Source: Leucobacter weissii
Lineage (GTDB): Bacteria > Actinomycetota > Actinomycetes > Actinomycetales > Microbacteriaceae
Direction: 5' to 3'
DNA: 64,000 nt
NCBI RefSeq assembly: GCF_017565745.1
Contig: NZ_JAGDYM010000007.1
Location: 1 to 64,000 of the forward strand
Shown here: positions 49,946 to 58,986 of the stretch, one piece after another
How the letters are laid out: every line of letters starts with the position of its first letter
How positions within the stretch are numbered: the first letter of the stretch is position 1
Notes under the pieces: generated by a model
What the model was told of the DNA's origin: nothing
The model's database searches: none
What the model saw: only the letters and a program-made list of their open reading frames with translations
Made by a program: the position numbers and the translations under genes

Positions 49946-51808
49946 ATGTCGAACACACGCACCACCCCCATCGTCACGATCAAGCCCGAGCTCGGGCTCC
50001 ACCGCTGGATCTGGCCCGGCCTCTTCCTGATCGTCGGCCTCATCGCGCCGCTCGCGCTGCCCGGCGACAAATGGATCCGGGTCGCGGCGCTGGCGCTCGT
50101 CTACGTCGCCCTCGCCTCGGGGCTCAACATCCTCGTCGGCCTCACCGGGCTCCTCGACCTCGGATACATCGCCTTCTTCATCGTCGGCGCCTACACCACG
50201 GCCATCTTCACGGTCAACACCTTCGGCCCCCTGCTGGAGGCCAACCCGCTCGCGCTGTGGTGGATCCTCCCGATCAGCGTGCTCGTGGCGATCGTCCTGG
50301 CGGGCATCGCCGGCTCGATCATCGGCTACCCGACGCTCCGCGCCCGGGGCGACTACCTCGCCATCATGACGCTCGGCTTCGGCGAGATCGTGCGCATCGT
50401 CTCGATCAACTGGACCGAGTTCACCGGCGGCGCCGTCGGCATCCGCAACATCCCGCCCCTCGGCCTCACCGGTTCCGGGGTGGTCCCGCCCGCGCTCACG
50501 TACTACGTGATCTTCGTCGTCGTCGCGATCCTCCTCCTCCTGCTGGCCTCCCTGATCGCCTCGCCGGTCGGCCGGGCCTGGGTGGCGATCCGCGAGGACG
50601 AGCTCGTCGCCGCCTCGATGGGCATCCGCACGCGTCGCTACAAGCTGCTCGCCTACGTCGTGGGGGCGTCGACCGCCGGCGTCATCGGCGTCTTCTTCGC
50701 CCACATGAATCAGTTCGTGAACCCGGACAGCTTCACGCTCGAGGACAACTTCATCGTCCTCAGCCTCGTGATCCTCGGCGGTGCGGGCACGCTCTGGGGG
50801 CCGGTGCTCGGCGCCGTGCTGTGGATCTTCTTCCAGGCGGTCGCGCGCGACTTCTCCGTCGTGCAGGAGCATCCCGAGTTCCGCACGGGCATCCTCGCCC
50901 TGATCGTGATCGTGCTCATGATCCTCCGGCCCGGCGGCATCGTCTCGAAGCGTCTCGAGCTGACCCGCGCGAGGGGCGGCCGGGCGGCACCCCCCGCCGC
51001 GCTGCACTCGTTCGACGCGTCCGACGACCCGCGACGGACCGACGAGCCGGTGCTCGCGGTCCGCGAGCTGAAGCAGGTCTTCGGCGGGCTCACCGCCCTC
51101 GAGTCCGTGAGCTTCGAACTGCGGCGGGGAGAGGTGCTGGGGCTGATGGGGCCGAACGGCGCCGGCAAGTCGACCCTGTTGAACGCCGTCTCCGGGGTGA
51201 CCCGGGCGACCGCCGGTTCGATCGAGTTCTACGGCGAGCGGATCGAGCAGTTGGAGTCGAGCGCCGTCGCCACGCGCGGCGTCGCCCGGACCTTCCAGAC
51301 GGTGCGGCTCTTCTGGGACATGACGGTGCTCGAGAACCTGCTCGTCGGCGGACACACGCGTCTGGCCGGCTTCGTCCCGAAGTTCCTCTCGCCGTTCCCG
51401 TTCGTCCGCCGCGGGGAGCGCCGCACGGTGGAGGAGGCCGAGGCCGTCCTGGCGTTCACGGACACGTGGGACTGCCGGGATCGCCGCGCCTCGTCGCTCG
51501 ACGCCTACCAGCAGCGCCGCGTCGAGATCGCGCGCGCGCTCATGACGCGGCCGCGCATGCTGCTCCTCGACGAGCCCGCCGCCGGTTTGAACGAGAGCGA
51601 GACGCGGGATCTCGCCAGGCTCATCGCGAGCATCAGAGCGGCCGGCGTCGACGTGATCCTCATCGAGCACGACATGGATCTGCTGATGACGGCTTCCGAC
51701 CGCATCGTGGTGCTCGATCACGGGGTGATCATCGCGGACGGCCCGCCCGATGAGATCCGCAGGAATCCGGCCGTGCTCGAAGCCTACCTCGGGAGTGATG
51801 CGGAATGA
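49946..51808 (+). CDS. LivM-LivG fusion: ABC permease joined to ATPase
   Basis: 620 residues. Residues 1-335 are a LivM permease (GLTGLLDLGYIAFFIVGAYTTA, IREDELVAASMGI, GGAGTLWGPVLGA). A linker of about 30 residues leads to a LivG ATPase: Walker A GPNGAGKST at 402-410, Walker B LLLDE at 539-543, His in IEHDMD. The ABC signature region reads SLDAYQQRR at 517-525, lacking the Gly of the usual LSYGQQR. Fused LivM-LivG proteins occur in actinobacteria, so the fusion itself is not an error. ATP hydrolysis efficiency could be altered by the signature change. Confidence 0.92.
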   Translation: MSNTRTTPIVTIKPELGLHRWIWPGLFLIVGLIAPLALPGDKWIRVAALALVYVALASGLNILVGLTGLLDLGYIAFFIVGAYTTAIFTVNTFGPLLEANPLALWWILPISVLVAIVLAGIAGSIIGYPTLRARGDYLAIMTLGFGEIVRIVSINWTEFTGGAVGIRNIPPLGLTGSGVVPPALTYYVIFVVVAILLLLLASLIASPVGRAWVAIREDELVAASMGIRTRRYKLLAYVVGASTAGVIGVFFAHMNQFVNPDSFTLEDNFIVLSLVILGGAGTLWGPVLGAVLWIFFQAVARDFSVVQEHPEFRTGILALIVIVLMILRPGGIVSKRLELTRARGGRAAPPAALHSFDASDDPRRTDEPVLAVRELKQVFGGLTALESVSFELRRGEVLGLMGPNGAGKSTLLNAVSGVTRATAGSIEFYGERIEQLESSAVATRGVARTFQTVRLFWDMTVLENLLVGGHTRLAGFVPKFLSPFPFVRRGERRTVEEAEAVLAFTDTWDCRDRRASSLDAYQQRRVEIARALMTRPRMLLLDEPAAGLNESETRDLARLIASIRAAGVDVILIEHDMDLLMTASDRIVVLDHGVIIADGPPDEIRRNPAVLEAYLGSDAE

Positions 51809-52527
51809 GGATGCTCGAAGTCGATGAACTGAATGTTCGCTATGGTGCTGTACGCGCGGTGCGTGACGCCTCGCTGCACGTCGAAGAGGGGGAACTGGTG
51901 GTCGTCGTGGGTGCGAACGGCGCGGGGAAGAGCAGCCTGCTGCGCGCCGTCTCCGGGCTGAACCGGCACCGTGGACGCATCCGTCTCGGCGAGAGGGACA
52001 TCTCCTCGGTGCGCGCCGAGCGCCGCACCCGCCTGGGGCTCTGCCTCGTCCCCGAAGGCCGGCATATCTTCGGGCGCATGACCGTCATGGAGAACCTCCA
52101 GGTCGCGCGCTGGGGTGCGGGGAGCCGGCGCTCCGACGAGATCGCGCGGGTGTTCGGGATGTTCCCGCGCCTGGAGGAGCGCAAGCACCAGGTCGGGGCG
52201 ACCCTCTCGGGCGGCGAGCAGCAGATGCTGGCCCTGTCGCGAGCGCTGATCCGCCGCCCCCGGCTGCTCATGCTCGACGAGCCCTCGATGGGACTCGCCC
52301 CCAAGATCGTGGCGCAGATGTTCCAGATCATCCGGGAGATCCACGAGTCCGGCACCAGCGTGCTGCTCGTCGAGCAGAACGCGCGCATGTCGCTCTCCAT
52401 CGCGGATCGAGGCTATCTGATGGAGACCGGTGCGCTCTCCGGCGGCGGAGACGCGGGCGAGATGCTCGCCGACGAGCGACTCCACGAGACGTACTTCGGC
52501 AAGAACGGGACCGGTGCCGGCACGTGA
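51805..52527 (+). CDS. livF: LivF-type ABC transporter ATPase
   Basis: 240 residues. ATG 51805 overlaps the upstream stop (ATGA). Walker A GANGAGKSS, signature LSGGEQQM, Walker B LLMLDEPSMGLAP, and VEQNARMSLSIADRGYLMETG typical of LivF. It pairs with the fused ATPase of 49946. Confidence 0.94.
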   Translation: MRMLEVDELNVRYGAVRAVRDASLHVEEGELVVVVGANGAGKSSLLRAVSGLNRHRGRIRLGERDISSVRAERRTRLGLCLVPEGRHIFGRMTVMENLQVARWGAGSRRSDEIARVFGMFPRLEERKHQVGATLSGGEQQMLALSRALIRRPRLLMLDEPSMGLAPKIVAQMFQIIREIHESGTSVLLVEQNARMSLSIADRGYLMETGALSGGGDAGEMLADERLHETYFGKNGTGAGT

Positions 52528-52576
52528 GGCATCCGGCGGGGCACACGATACGAGCGGCGAGAAGAGGCGCAGAGTG

Positions 52577-53314
52577 ATGGACTGGAGTTCGATCAGCAGG
52601 GGAGACACGCTGTCGGTGCCCGACCGTCTCTCGGTGGACCTCGAGCGGCTGATCCTCGAGGGCGAGCTGGCCCCGGGCGAGCGGCTGCCCGCCGAGCGCG
52701 AACTGGCGACGCACCTGGGGGTCTCGCGCGTCTCGATCCGCGAGGCGCTGCGCGAGCTGGAGAACCGCGGGCTCATCGACCGCCGGCCCGGACGCGGCAC
52801 CATCGTGCTGGCGCCGGGCGAGAACGCCAGGATCGGCGACGGCGCACTCGGGATCGTCGCCTCGCTGCGGCCGGAGCTGCACGACATCATGGAGCTGCGC
52901 GTCATCCTCGAGCCGCCGATCGCGCGGATCACCGCGAGCCGGGCCACGCCCCGGGACCTCGCGCAGCTCCGCGAACTGGTCGAGGCGATGGAGATCGACG
53001 TCTCGAAGGAGCGCTACGCCGAGCTGGACCGAGCGTTCCACCAGGCCATCGCCCAGTACACGCACAACCCGCTGCTCACGCTGATCAACGAGCAGATCGC
53101 CCAGCAGATCGCGCCGAGCCGGGCCAGCCGATATCAGACCAAGGCGCGTCGGGCGGCGTCGAGCGCGGCGCACCGCCGCATCTACGAGGCGATCGCGGCC
53201 GGAGACGGTGCCCTCGCCGAGCAGGAGGCCCGCGAGCACGTGCTCGGCATCAGCCACGAGATCGCGCGCGCGGCGAGCTCCGCCCCGCGTCCCGGGGCGG
53301 AGGCCGGTCGATGA
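52577..53314 (+). CDS. GntR/FadR-family (FCD) regulator
   Basis: 245 residues. ATG 52577 has GAAGAGG at 52561-52567; GTG 52574 is an equal alternative. Winged helix: LERLILEGELAPGERLPAERELATHLGVSRVSIREALRELENRGLIDRRPGRGTIV. The FCD domain contains DRAFHQAIAQYTHNP and EHVLGISHE. It probably binds the TTGGTC-T-GACCAA palindrome at 47201. It overlaps the next gene by four bases. Confidence 0.9.
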   Translation: MDWSSISRGDTLSVPDRLSVDLERLILEGELAPGERLPAERELATHLGVSRVSIREALRELENRGLIDRRPGRGTIVLAPGENARIGDGALGIVASLRPELHDIMELRVILEPPIARITASRATPRDLAQLRELVEAMEIDVSKERYAELDRAFHQAIAQYTHNPLLTLINEQIAQQIAPSRASRYQTKARRAASSAAHRRIYEAIAAGDGALAEQEAREHVLGISHEIARAASSAPRPGAEAGR

Positions 53315-54849
53315 CGCCGAGCACGCGCCCGCGCGGCGCCGTCTCCACCTCGCATCATCTCGCCACCGAGGCCGGGGCCGCCGCGCTCGCGGCCGGGGGA
53401 AACGCGATCGACGCCGCGCTCGCCGCCGCCGCGACGCTGTGCGTGGTCTATCCCAACAACGTCGCGCTCGGCGGAGATCTCGTCGCCCTGGTGCGCAGCC
53501 CGTCCGGGGAGGTCCGGTTCCTCAACGCGACCGGCGAGGCCCCGTCCGGGCAGAGCCTGGAGACGCTGCGGAGCCGGTACGGCGACCGGCTCCCGCTCCG
53601 GGGGATCGACACGGTCACGGTGCCGGGCGGCGTCCGCGGCTGGAGCGCCCTGCACGAGTACGGTGCGACCCGGTCGTGGGCCGAGCACTTCGAGGCGGCG
53701 ATCCGCCACGCCTCGGGCGGGCACCCGACCGCGCGCTCCGTCGCCGCGGCCCTGATCGACGAGGCCGAGACGCTGCAGCGCGATCCCGGCTGCGCGGAGG
53801 TGTTCTTCCCCGGGGGCGAGCCGCTGCGGCGGGGCGAGCCGCTCGTGCAGGCCGCGCTCGCGGAGTCGCTGGAGCGACTCGCCGCAGGCGGCGCGGCCGA
53901 GTTCTACGAGGGCGAGCTCGCCCGGCGGTGGGTGGACGGCCTGCAGCGCCTCGGATCGAGGATCGCCGAGGACGACGCCCGCGCCTACCGGGCCACGTGG
54001 GAGGAGCCGCTGGAGGGGGCCTTCCGCGGCCTGCGCGTGCTCACCGGTCCGCCGAACACCTCCGGTTTCATTCTGCTGCGCGCGCTGGCCGCGATCGAGG
54101 CCGGCATCGCGGACCCGCTCGGCGACGGCGCCGGAGCGCTGGCCGAGGCGCTGCGCGCGGGCAACGCGGTGCGGGCTGCGGCGCTCGCCGATCCGCGCTT
54201 CGGCGGCGCGGACGGCGCGGCCCTGATCGCCATGCCCGAACCGGAGGAGACGGCGTCGCGCCCCTCGAAGCCGAGCGGAGACACCGTCGGGCTCAGCGCC
54301 GTCAGCGCGGACGGCTGGGCGGTCTCGCTCGTCAACTCCGTCTACTACGGCTTCGGGGCGGCCGTCCTCGACCCCCGGACGGGGATCCTCTTCCAGAACC
54401 GGGGCACCTCCTTCTCCCTCGACCCCGCGTCGCCCAACGTCTTCGCGCCCCGCAAGCGGCCCAGGCACACGCTGATGCCGGTGCTGGTGCTGCGCGGCGA
54501 CGAGATCGCCTGGGTGCCGGCGACGATGGGCGGCTCCGCGCAGCCGCAGATCCACGCCCAGCTCCTGCTGCGCTCCCTCGAGGGAGCCGCACCGGAGGAG
54601 GCGACACACGCCCCGCGCTGGATGGTGCGGGAGCCCGAGGACGGGATCGCGCGGGTGACCCTCGAAGCGGACGTGCCCCGCGGCGTGCGCGCGGCGATCG
54701 AGGCCGCGGGGTTCCCCGTCGACACCGTGCCGCCCCGCACGGAGGATCTCGGCCACTCCAACCTCATCCGCGTGGATCCCCGTGGCTACTCCGCGGCGAG
54801 CGATCCGCGCTCCGACGGATCGGCTATGGTCGTGACCGGTGCGCGCTGA
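53311..54849 (+). CDS. Gamma-glutamyltransferase-family Ntn hydrolase, cytoplasmic
   Basis: 512 residues. GGT fold: GAVSTSHHLATEAGAAALAAGGNAIDAALAAA, GVRGW, and the autoprocessing nucleophile Thr325 in SGDTVGLSAVSADG, followed by NRGTSFSLDP and PRHTLMPVLVLRGDE. No signal peptide, unlike many periplasmic GGTs, so it acts inside the cell after uptake. The family includes glutamyl hydrolases, cephalosporin acylases and oxamate amidohydrolase. ATG 53311 overlaps the regulator. Its substrate is likely the compound imported by the Liv-type transporter (inference). Confidence 0.88.
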   Translation: MTPSTRPRGAVSTSHHLATEAGAAALAAGGNAIDAALAAAATLCVVYPNNVALGGDLVALVRSPSGEVRFLNATGEAPSGQSLETLRSRYGDRLPLRGIDTVTVPGGVRGWSALHEYGATRSWAEHFEAAIRHASGGHPTARSVAAALIDEAETLQRDPGCAEVFFPGGEPLRRGEPLVQAALAESLERLAAGGAAEFYEGELARRWVDGLQRLGSRIAEDDARAYRATWEEPLEGAFRGLRVLTGPPNTSGFILLRALAAIEAGIADPLGDGAGALAEALRAGNAVRAAALADPRFGGADGAALIAMPEPEETASRPSKPSGDTVGLSAVSADGWAVSLVNSVYYGFGAAVLDPRTGILFQNRGTSFSLDPASPNVFAPRKRPRHTLMPVLVLRGDEIAWVPATMGGSAQPQIHAQLLLRSLEGAAPEEATHAPRWMVREPEDGIARVTLEADVPRGVRAAIEAAGFPVDTVPPRTEDLGHSNLIRVDPRGYSAASDPRSDGSAMVVTGAR

Positions 54850-54910
54850 CCCGAGGTCCGGGCGGACCGTCCCGGCGCAAGACCACACAGACAGAGGCAG
54901 AGACCCACGC

Positions 54911-55693
54911 ATGAACCAGCCCCAACGCCCCGGCGTCATCCCCCTCGTCGCGATCGGGATCGCGGCCGGCGCCCTCTCGGGCATGTTCGGCATCGGTGGC
55001 GGCACCATCATCGTGCCGGCGCTCGCGCTGTGGCTCGGCATGAACCAGAAGCTCGCCGCGGGCACCTCGGTGGCGGCGATCCTCCCGACCGCCGTCGTCG
55101 GCGCGATCAGCTACGCCCTGCAGGGCAACGTCGACTGGATCGCCGCCCTCTGCCTCGCCCTCGGCATCGTCGGCGGCGCGCAGCTCGGCACCTATCTGCT
55201 CGCCCGTCTGCCGATCCGGGCGATCCAGTGGTCGTTCATGATCTTCCTCGCCGCGATCATCGTCAGCCTCTGGATCATCGTGCCGCAGCGCGAGGATCAG
55301 ATCGCGGTGACCTGGGTCACCGGGATCCTCCTGGTGCTGACGGGATTCGTCACCGGCATCATCTCGGGACTCGTGGGCGTCGGCGGCGGCATCGTCGTCG
55401 TGCCGGTGCTGATGTTCTTCTTCGGCTCGAACGATCTGGCCGCCAAGGGCAGCTCGCTGGTCATGATGATCCCCGGCTCGATCTCCGGCACCCTCGGCAA
55501 CTTCCGGCGCCGCAACGTCGATCTGCGGGCGGCGCTGATCGTCGGCGTCTCGGCGAGTGCGACGGTGCCGCTCGGCTCGCTCCTCGCCGGTGCGGTCGAC
55601 CCGTTCATCGGCAACATCCTCTTCTCGCTCTATCTCGCGTTCATCCTGACCCAGATGCTCCTCCGGCAGCTCCGCGGGCGCCGGGCGAAGTAG
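54911..55693 (+). CDS. TauE/SafE-family membrane permease
   Basis: 260 residues, about eight helices. VAIGIAAGALSGMFGIGGGTIIVPAL and its internal repeat GIISGLVGVGGGIVVVPVLMFFFG are the two family signatures. Members export or import sulfite, sulfonates or small organic anions. ATG 54911 has an AGAGGCAGAG stretch upstream. It is the last gene of the RidA/Liv/GGT cluster and may export a product (inference). Confidence 0.88.
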   Translation: MNQPQRPGVIPLVAIGIAAGALSGMFGIGGGTIIVPALALWLGMNQKLAAGTSVAAILPTAVVGAISYALQGNVDWIAALCLALGIVGGAQLGTYLLARLPIRAIQWSFMIFLAAIIVSLWIIVPQREDQIAVTWVTGILLVLTGFVTGIISGLVGVGGGIVVVPVLMFFFGSNDLAAKGSSLVMMIPGSISGTLGNFRRRNVDLRAALIVGVSASATVPLGSLLAGAVDPFIGNILFSLYLAFILTQMLLRQLRGRRAK

Positions 55694-55696
55694 ACT
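55691..55696 (+). promoter_or_regulatory. Leaderless -10 of pyrE
   Basis: TAGACT, seven bases before ATG 55704; the T is part of the preceding TAG stop. Confidence 0.55.
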
Positions 55697-55703
55697 CGAT
55701 CGC

Positions 55704-56258
55704 ATGACCAGCGCGCGCGAACAGCTCATCGAACTCATCCGGGACGAGGCCGTGTTCCACGGCGACTTCACGCTGACGAGCGGCAAGAAGGCGAGCTACT
55801 ACATCGACCTGCGCAAGCTCAGCCTCGACCATCGCGCCGCGCCGCTGATCGGCCGGGTGATGCTCGACCTGATCGCCGACATCGACGGCGTCGTCGCCGT
55901 GGGCGGGCTCACGATGGGCGCCGATCCGATCGCGTCCGCGATCCTGCACCAGGGCGTCGCTCAGGGGCGGGTGTACGACGCCTTCGTGGTGCGCAAGGAG
56001 CCGAAGGACCACGGTCGCGGGCGCCAGGTCGAGGGCCCGGATCTCGCGGGCAAGCGCGTCGTCGTGGTCGAGGACACCTCCACCACCGGCGGATCCCCGC
56101 TGCAGGCGATCGAGGCGCTCGAGAAGGTGGGGGCCGAGGTCGCCGGCGTCGCCGTGGTGGTGGATCGCCAGGCCCCCGCGAAGGCGCGGATCGAGGCCGC
56201 GGGCTACGAGTACCGGTACGCGATCGGCCTTGCAGATCTCGGTCTCGCCCCCCAGTAG
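55704..56258 (+). CDS. pyrE: Orotate phosphoribosyltransferase
   Basis: 184 residues. PRPP-binding motif VVVVEDTSTTGGSPLQAI; substrate loop VFHGDFTLTSGKKASYYIDLRKLS; flexible loop VVRKEPKDHGRGRQVEG. It makes OMP from orotate in pyrimidine synthesis. It stands alone, away from other pyr genes in view, with a leaderless start. Confidence 0.95.
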   Translation: MTSAREQLIELIRDEAVFHGDFTLTSGKKASYYIDLRKLSLDHRAAPLIGRVMLDLIADIDGVVAVGGLTMGADPIASAILHQGVAQGRVYDAFVVRKEPKDHGRGRQVEGPDLAGKRVVVVEDTSTTGGSPLQAIEALEKVGAEVAGVAVVVDRQAPAKARIEAAGYEYRYAIGLADLGLAPQ

Positions 56259-56264
56259 CATTCC

Positions 56265-57071
56265 CTACGGCAGCAGTTCGGCGACCGAGCCCAGCACCTC
56301 GTCCGGGCGGAACGGGAAGCGCTCGATCTCGGCCGGGTCGGAGATGCCGGTCAGCACCAGGATCGTGTGCAGGCCGGCTTCCATCCCCGCCACGACGTCC
56401 GTGTCCATGCGATCGCCGATCATCGCCGTGTTGTGCGAGTGGGCGCCGATGCGGTTGAGCGCCGAGCGGAACATCATCGGATTCGGCTTCCCCACGATGT
56501 AGGGGTCCTTGCCCGTCGCCTTCGTGATCAGCGCGTTGATGGCGCCGGTGGCGGGCAGCGGCCCCTCCGGGCTCGGACCGGTGGCGTCGGGATTGGTCGA
56601 GATGAAGCGCGATCCGGCGGCGATGTGCCGGATCGCCTTCGTGATCGCCTCGAAGGAGTAGTTGCGCGTCTCGCCGACCACCACGAAGTCGGGGTCGCTC
56701 TCGGTCATCACGAAGCCCGCGTCGTGCAGGGCGGTGAGGATCCCGGCCTCTCCGAGCACGAAGGCCGATCCGCCGGGCTTCTGCTGCTTCAGGAACGCCG
56801 CCGTGGCGAGCGCGCTCGTCCAGATCCGATCCTCCGGCACCTCGATGCCGCTCGCCGCGAGCCGGGCGCTGAGATCGCGCGCGGTGAAGATGGAGTTGTT
56901 CGTCAGCACGAGGAACGGGCGATCCGTCTCGCGCCAGTGGCGGATCAGCTCGGCCGCCCCGGGAATGGCCCGGTTCTCGCGCACGAGCACGCCGTCCATG
57001 TCGGTGAGCCAGCACTCGACGTCGTCGCGGCGCGGGTGGGCCGCCGCCTCCTGCGCGGGGACTTCGCTCAT
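56265..57071 (-). CDS. HAD-superfamily (NagD-like, IIA cap) phosphatase
   Basis: 268 residues. Motif I DMDGVLV (Asp24, Asp26), motif II LVLTNNS, Lys in [23 protein letters not shown] and motif [17 protein letters not shown]. NagD-type enzymes dephosphorylate small sugar and nucleotide phosphates. ATG 57071 is leaderless. It is divergent from pgm and convergent with pyrE, with six bases between stops. Confidence 0.9.
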   Translation of the reverse strand: MSEVPAQEAAAHPRRDDVECWLTDMDGVLVRENRAIPGAAELIRHWRETDRPFLVLTNNSIFTARDLSARLAASGIEVPEDRIWTSALATAAFLKQQKPGGSAFVLGEAGILTALHDAGFVMTESDPDFVVVGETRNYSFEAITKAIRHIAAGSRFISTNPDATGPSPEGPLPATGAINALITKATGKDPYIVGKPNPMMFRSALNRIGAHSHNTAMIGDRMDTDVVAGMEAGLHTILVLTGISDPAEIERFPFRPDEVLGSVAELLP

Positions 57072-57077
57072 GGCTCA

Positions 57078-57083
57078 AGCGTA
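57078..57083 (-). promoter_or_regulatory. Leaderless -10 of the NagD-like gene
   Basis: TACGCT read from 57083 to 57078, six bases before ATG 57071. Confidence 0.5.
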
Positions 57084-57114
57084 TCCCCTCCGTGCGCATC
57101 CCGTCCTCGCGTGG

Positions 57115-57120
57115 CAGAAT
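57115..57120 (+). promoter_or_regulatory. Leaderless -10 of pgm
   Basis: CAGAAT, six bases before ATG 57127. It favours ATG 57127 over ATG 57121. Confidence 0.4.
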
Positions 57121-57126
57121 ATGGGC

Positions 57127-58776
57127 ATGCACGAACGCGCGGGGCAGCGGGCACAGGACGACGATCTCATCGACCTCGACGGGCTGCTGCGCGCATTCGT
57201 CGAGATCGTTCCCGACCCGTCGGATGCGGGGCAACGCGTGTCGTTCGGCACCTCCGGGCACCGCGGCACGTCGGTGAACGGCTCGTTCAACGAGGCGCAC
57301 ATCGTCGCGATCAGCCGGGCCATCGCCGAGTACCGCGCGAGTCGGGGCATCGCGGGGCCGCTGTTCATCGGCGCCGACACCCATGCGCTGTCCGCCCCCG
57401 CCGAGCACACCGCGCGCGAGGTGCTGTCGGCGGCGGGCGTGAGGGTGCTCGCGAAGGCGGGGAGCGGCGACGAGGTGTTCGTGCCCACCCCGGCGGTCAG
57501 CCACGCGATCCTCGCGCACAACCGCAACCGCGCTCCGGACGATCCCGATCGGGCCGATGGCATCGTCGTCACGCCGAGCCACAACCCGCCGGGAGACGGC
57601 GGCTTCAAGTACAACCCCCCGCACGGCGGCCCGGCCGACACCGACGCGACGGGATGGATCGCGGCCCGCGCCAACGAGCTGCTCGCCTCCGGCGTCCGGG
57701 AGGTGCCGCGAGCCTCGGAGGACGGCATCGGCGGCGAGCCGGTGGGCCGCTACGACTTCCTCGGCAACTACGTCGAAGCGCTCGGCGAGGCGATCGACCT
57801 CGCGGCGATCCGGGAGGCGGGCGTGCGGATCGGCGCGCACCCCCTGGGCGGGTCCAGCGTCGCCTACTGGGCGGCCATCCGCGATCGTCATGAGCTCGAC
57901 CTCACGGTGCTCGGGCCGGGCGTCGATCCCCGCTGGGCCTTCATGCACCTCGACTGGGACGGCAGGATCCGCATGGACCCGAGTTCCCGGCAGGTGATGC
58001 AGACCGTCGCCGCCTACCGCGACGACTTCGACCTCGTGATCGGCAACGATGCCGACGCCGATCGGCACGGGATCGTCACCCGCGACGCCGGTCTCATGAA
58101 CCCCAACCACTTCCTGGCGGTCGCCGTCGACTATCTGCTCTCCCACCGGCCCGACTGGCCGGCGGAGGCAAGGGTCGGCAAGACCCTGGTGTCGTCGGCG
58201 ATCATCGACCGGGTCGTGGCCTGGCATCGTCGCTCGCTGCTCGAAGTGCCGGTCGGCTTCAAATGGTTCGTGCCCGGGCTCAGCGACGGCGGCGTCGTCT
58301 TCGGCGGCGAGGAGAGCGCGGGCGCCTCGTTCCAGCGCCTCGACGGCAGCGCCTGGAGCACCGATAAGGACGGCATCCTGCTGGGCCTGCTGGCGGCCGA
58401 GATCCAGGCGGTGACCGGCCAGTCTCCCTCCGAGCGCTACCGCGTGCTGACGAAGCGCTTCGGCGCGCCGGCCTACGCCCGCACCGATGCTCCGGCGACC
58501 CCCGACCAGAAGGCGGCGCTCGCCGCGCTGACCCCGGAGGCGGTCACCGACACCGAGGTGGCGGGGGAGCGGGTCACCGCGATCCTCACCGAGGCCCCGG
58601 GCAACGGCGCGCCGATCGGGGGGCTGAAGGTCCAGACGAAGAACGCCTGGTTCGCCGCCCGCCCGAGCGGCACCGAGGACGTGCTGAAGATCTACGCCGA
58701 GTCGTTCCGGGGCGAGGACCACCTCGCCGAGGTGCAGGCCGCGGCGCGCGCCCTCGTCGCCCGCGCGACCGCCTGA
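57127..58776 (+). CDS. pgm: Phosphoglucomutase
   Basis: 549 residues, alpha-D-phosphohexomutase family. [19 protein letters not shown] near the N-terminus, phosphoserine loop [19 protein letters not shown], metal loop NDADADRHG, sugar loop GGEESAGAS and phosphate loop [16 protein letters not shown]. It interconverts glucose-1-phosphate and glucose-6-phosphate for glycogen and cell-wall precursors. Leaderless start at ATG 57127. Confidence 0.95.
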   Translation: MHERAGQRAQDDDLIDLDGLLRAFVEIVPDPSDAGQRVSFGTSGHRGTSVNGSFNEAHIVAISRAIAEYRASRGIAGPLFIGADTHALSAPAEHTAREVLSAAGVRVLAKAGSGDEVFVPTPAVSHAILAHNRNRAPDDPDRADGIVVTPSHNPPGDGGFKYNPPHGGPADTDATGWIAARANELLASGVREVPRASEDGIGGEPVGRYDFLGNYVEALGEAIDLAAIREAGVRIGAHPLGGSSVAYWAAIRDRHELDLTVLGPGVDPRWAFMHLDWDGRIRMDPSSRQVMQTVAAYRDDFDLVIGNDADADRHGIVTRDAGLMNPNHFLAVAVDYLLSHRPDWPAEARVGKTLVSSAIIDRVVAWHRRSLLEVPVGFKWFVPGLSDGGVVFGGEESAGASFQRLDGSAWSTDKDGILLGLLAAEIQAVTGQSPSERYRVLTKRFGAPAYARTDAPATPDQKAALAALTPEAVTDTEVAGERVTAILTEAPGNGAPIGGLKVQTKNAWFAARPSGTEDVLKIYAESFRGEDHLAEVQAAARALVARATA

Positions 58777-58820
58777 CGACCTCCCTCTTGGCGCCGGCGC
58801 TGTCCCGTAGGGGAGCAGCC

Positions 58821-58965
58821 GGGGCGGGGCGCCTCGCTTCTGGCTTGCATCGAGAGGCGGGGCGGGGTCTCTCGCTTTTGTCACCTGTGGGGCTGAGCGG
58901 TGTGGCCCGCTTCGTGGCCACACCGCGAAGACCCTCCGAAGGGATGAAAGCGAGAGACCCCGCCC
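58821..58965. repeat. Nested repeats between pgm and pheA
   Basis: 19-bp perfect inverted repeat (58860-58878 with 58947-58965) enclosing an 11-bp perfect stem (58897-58907 with 58916-58926, 8-base loop). A degenerate direct copy of the outer arm lies at 58821-58842. It may be a terminator for pgm, or a REP-like element. It ends ten bases before the pheA -10. Confidence 0.85.
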
Positions 58966-58974
58966 AGCCGAGGG

Positions 58975-58980
58975 TACGCT
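58975..58980 (+). promoter_or_regulatory. Leaderless -10 of pheA
   Basis: TACGCT, six bases before ATG 58987. Confidence 0.55.
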
Positions 58981-58986
58981 TGACGC

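Noticed and set aside
49946-51808. Frameshift artefact joining separate livM and livG genes
   Set aside because: The linker is continuous with good codon use, and fused LivMG proteins are known in actinobacteria.
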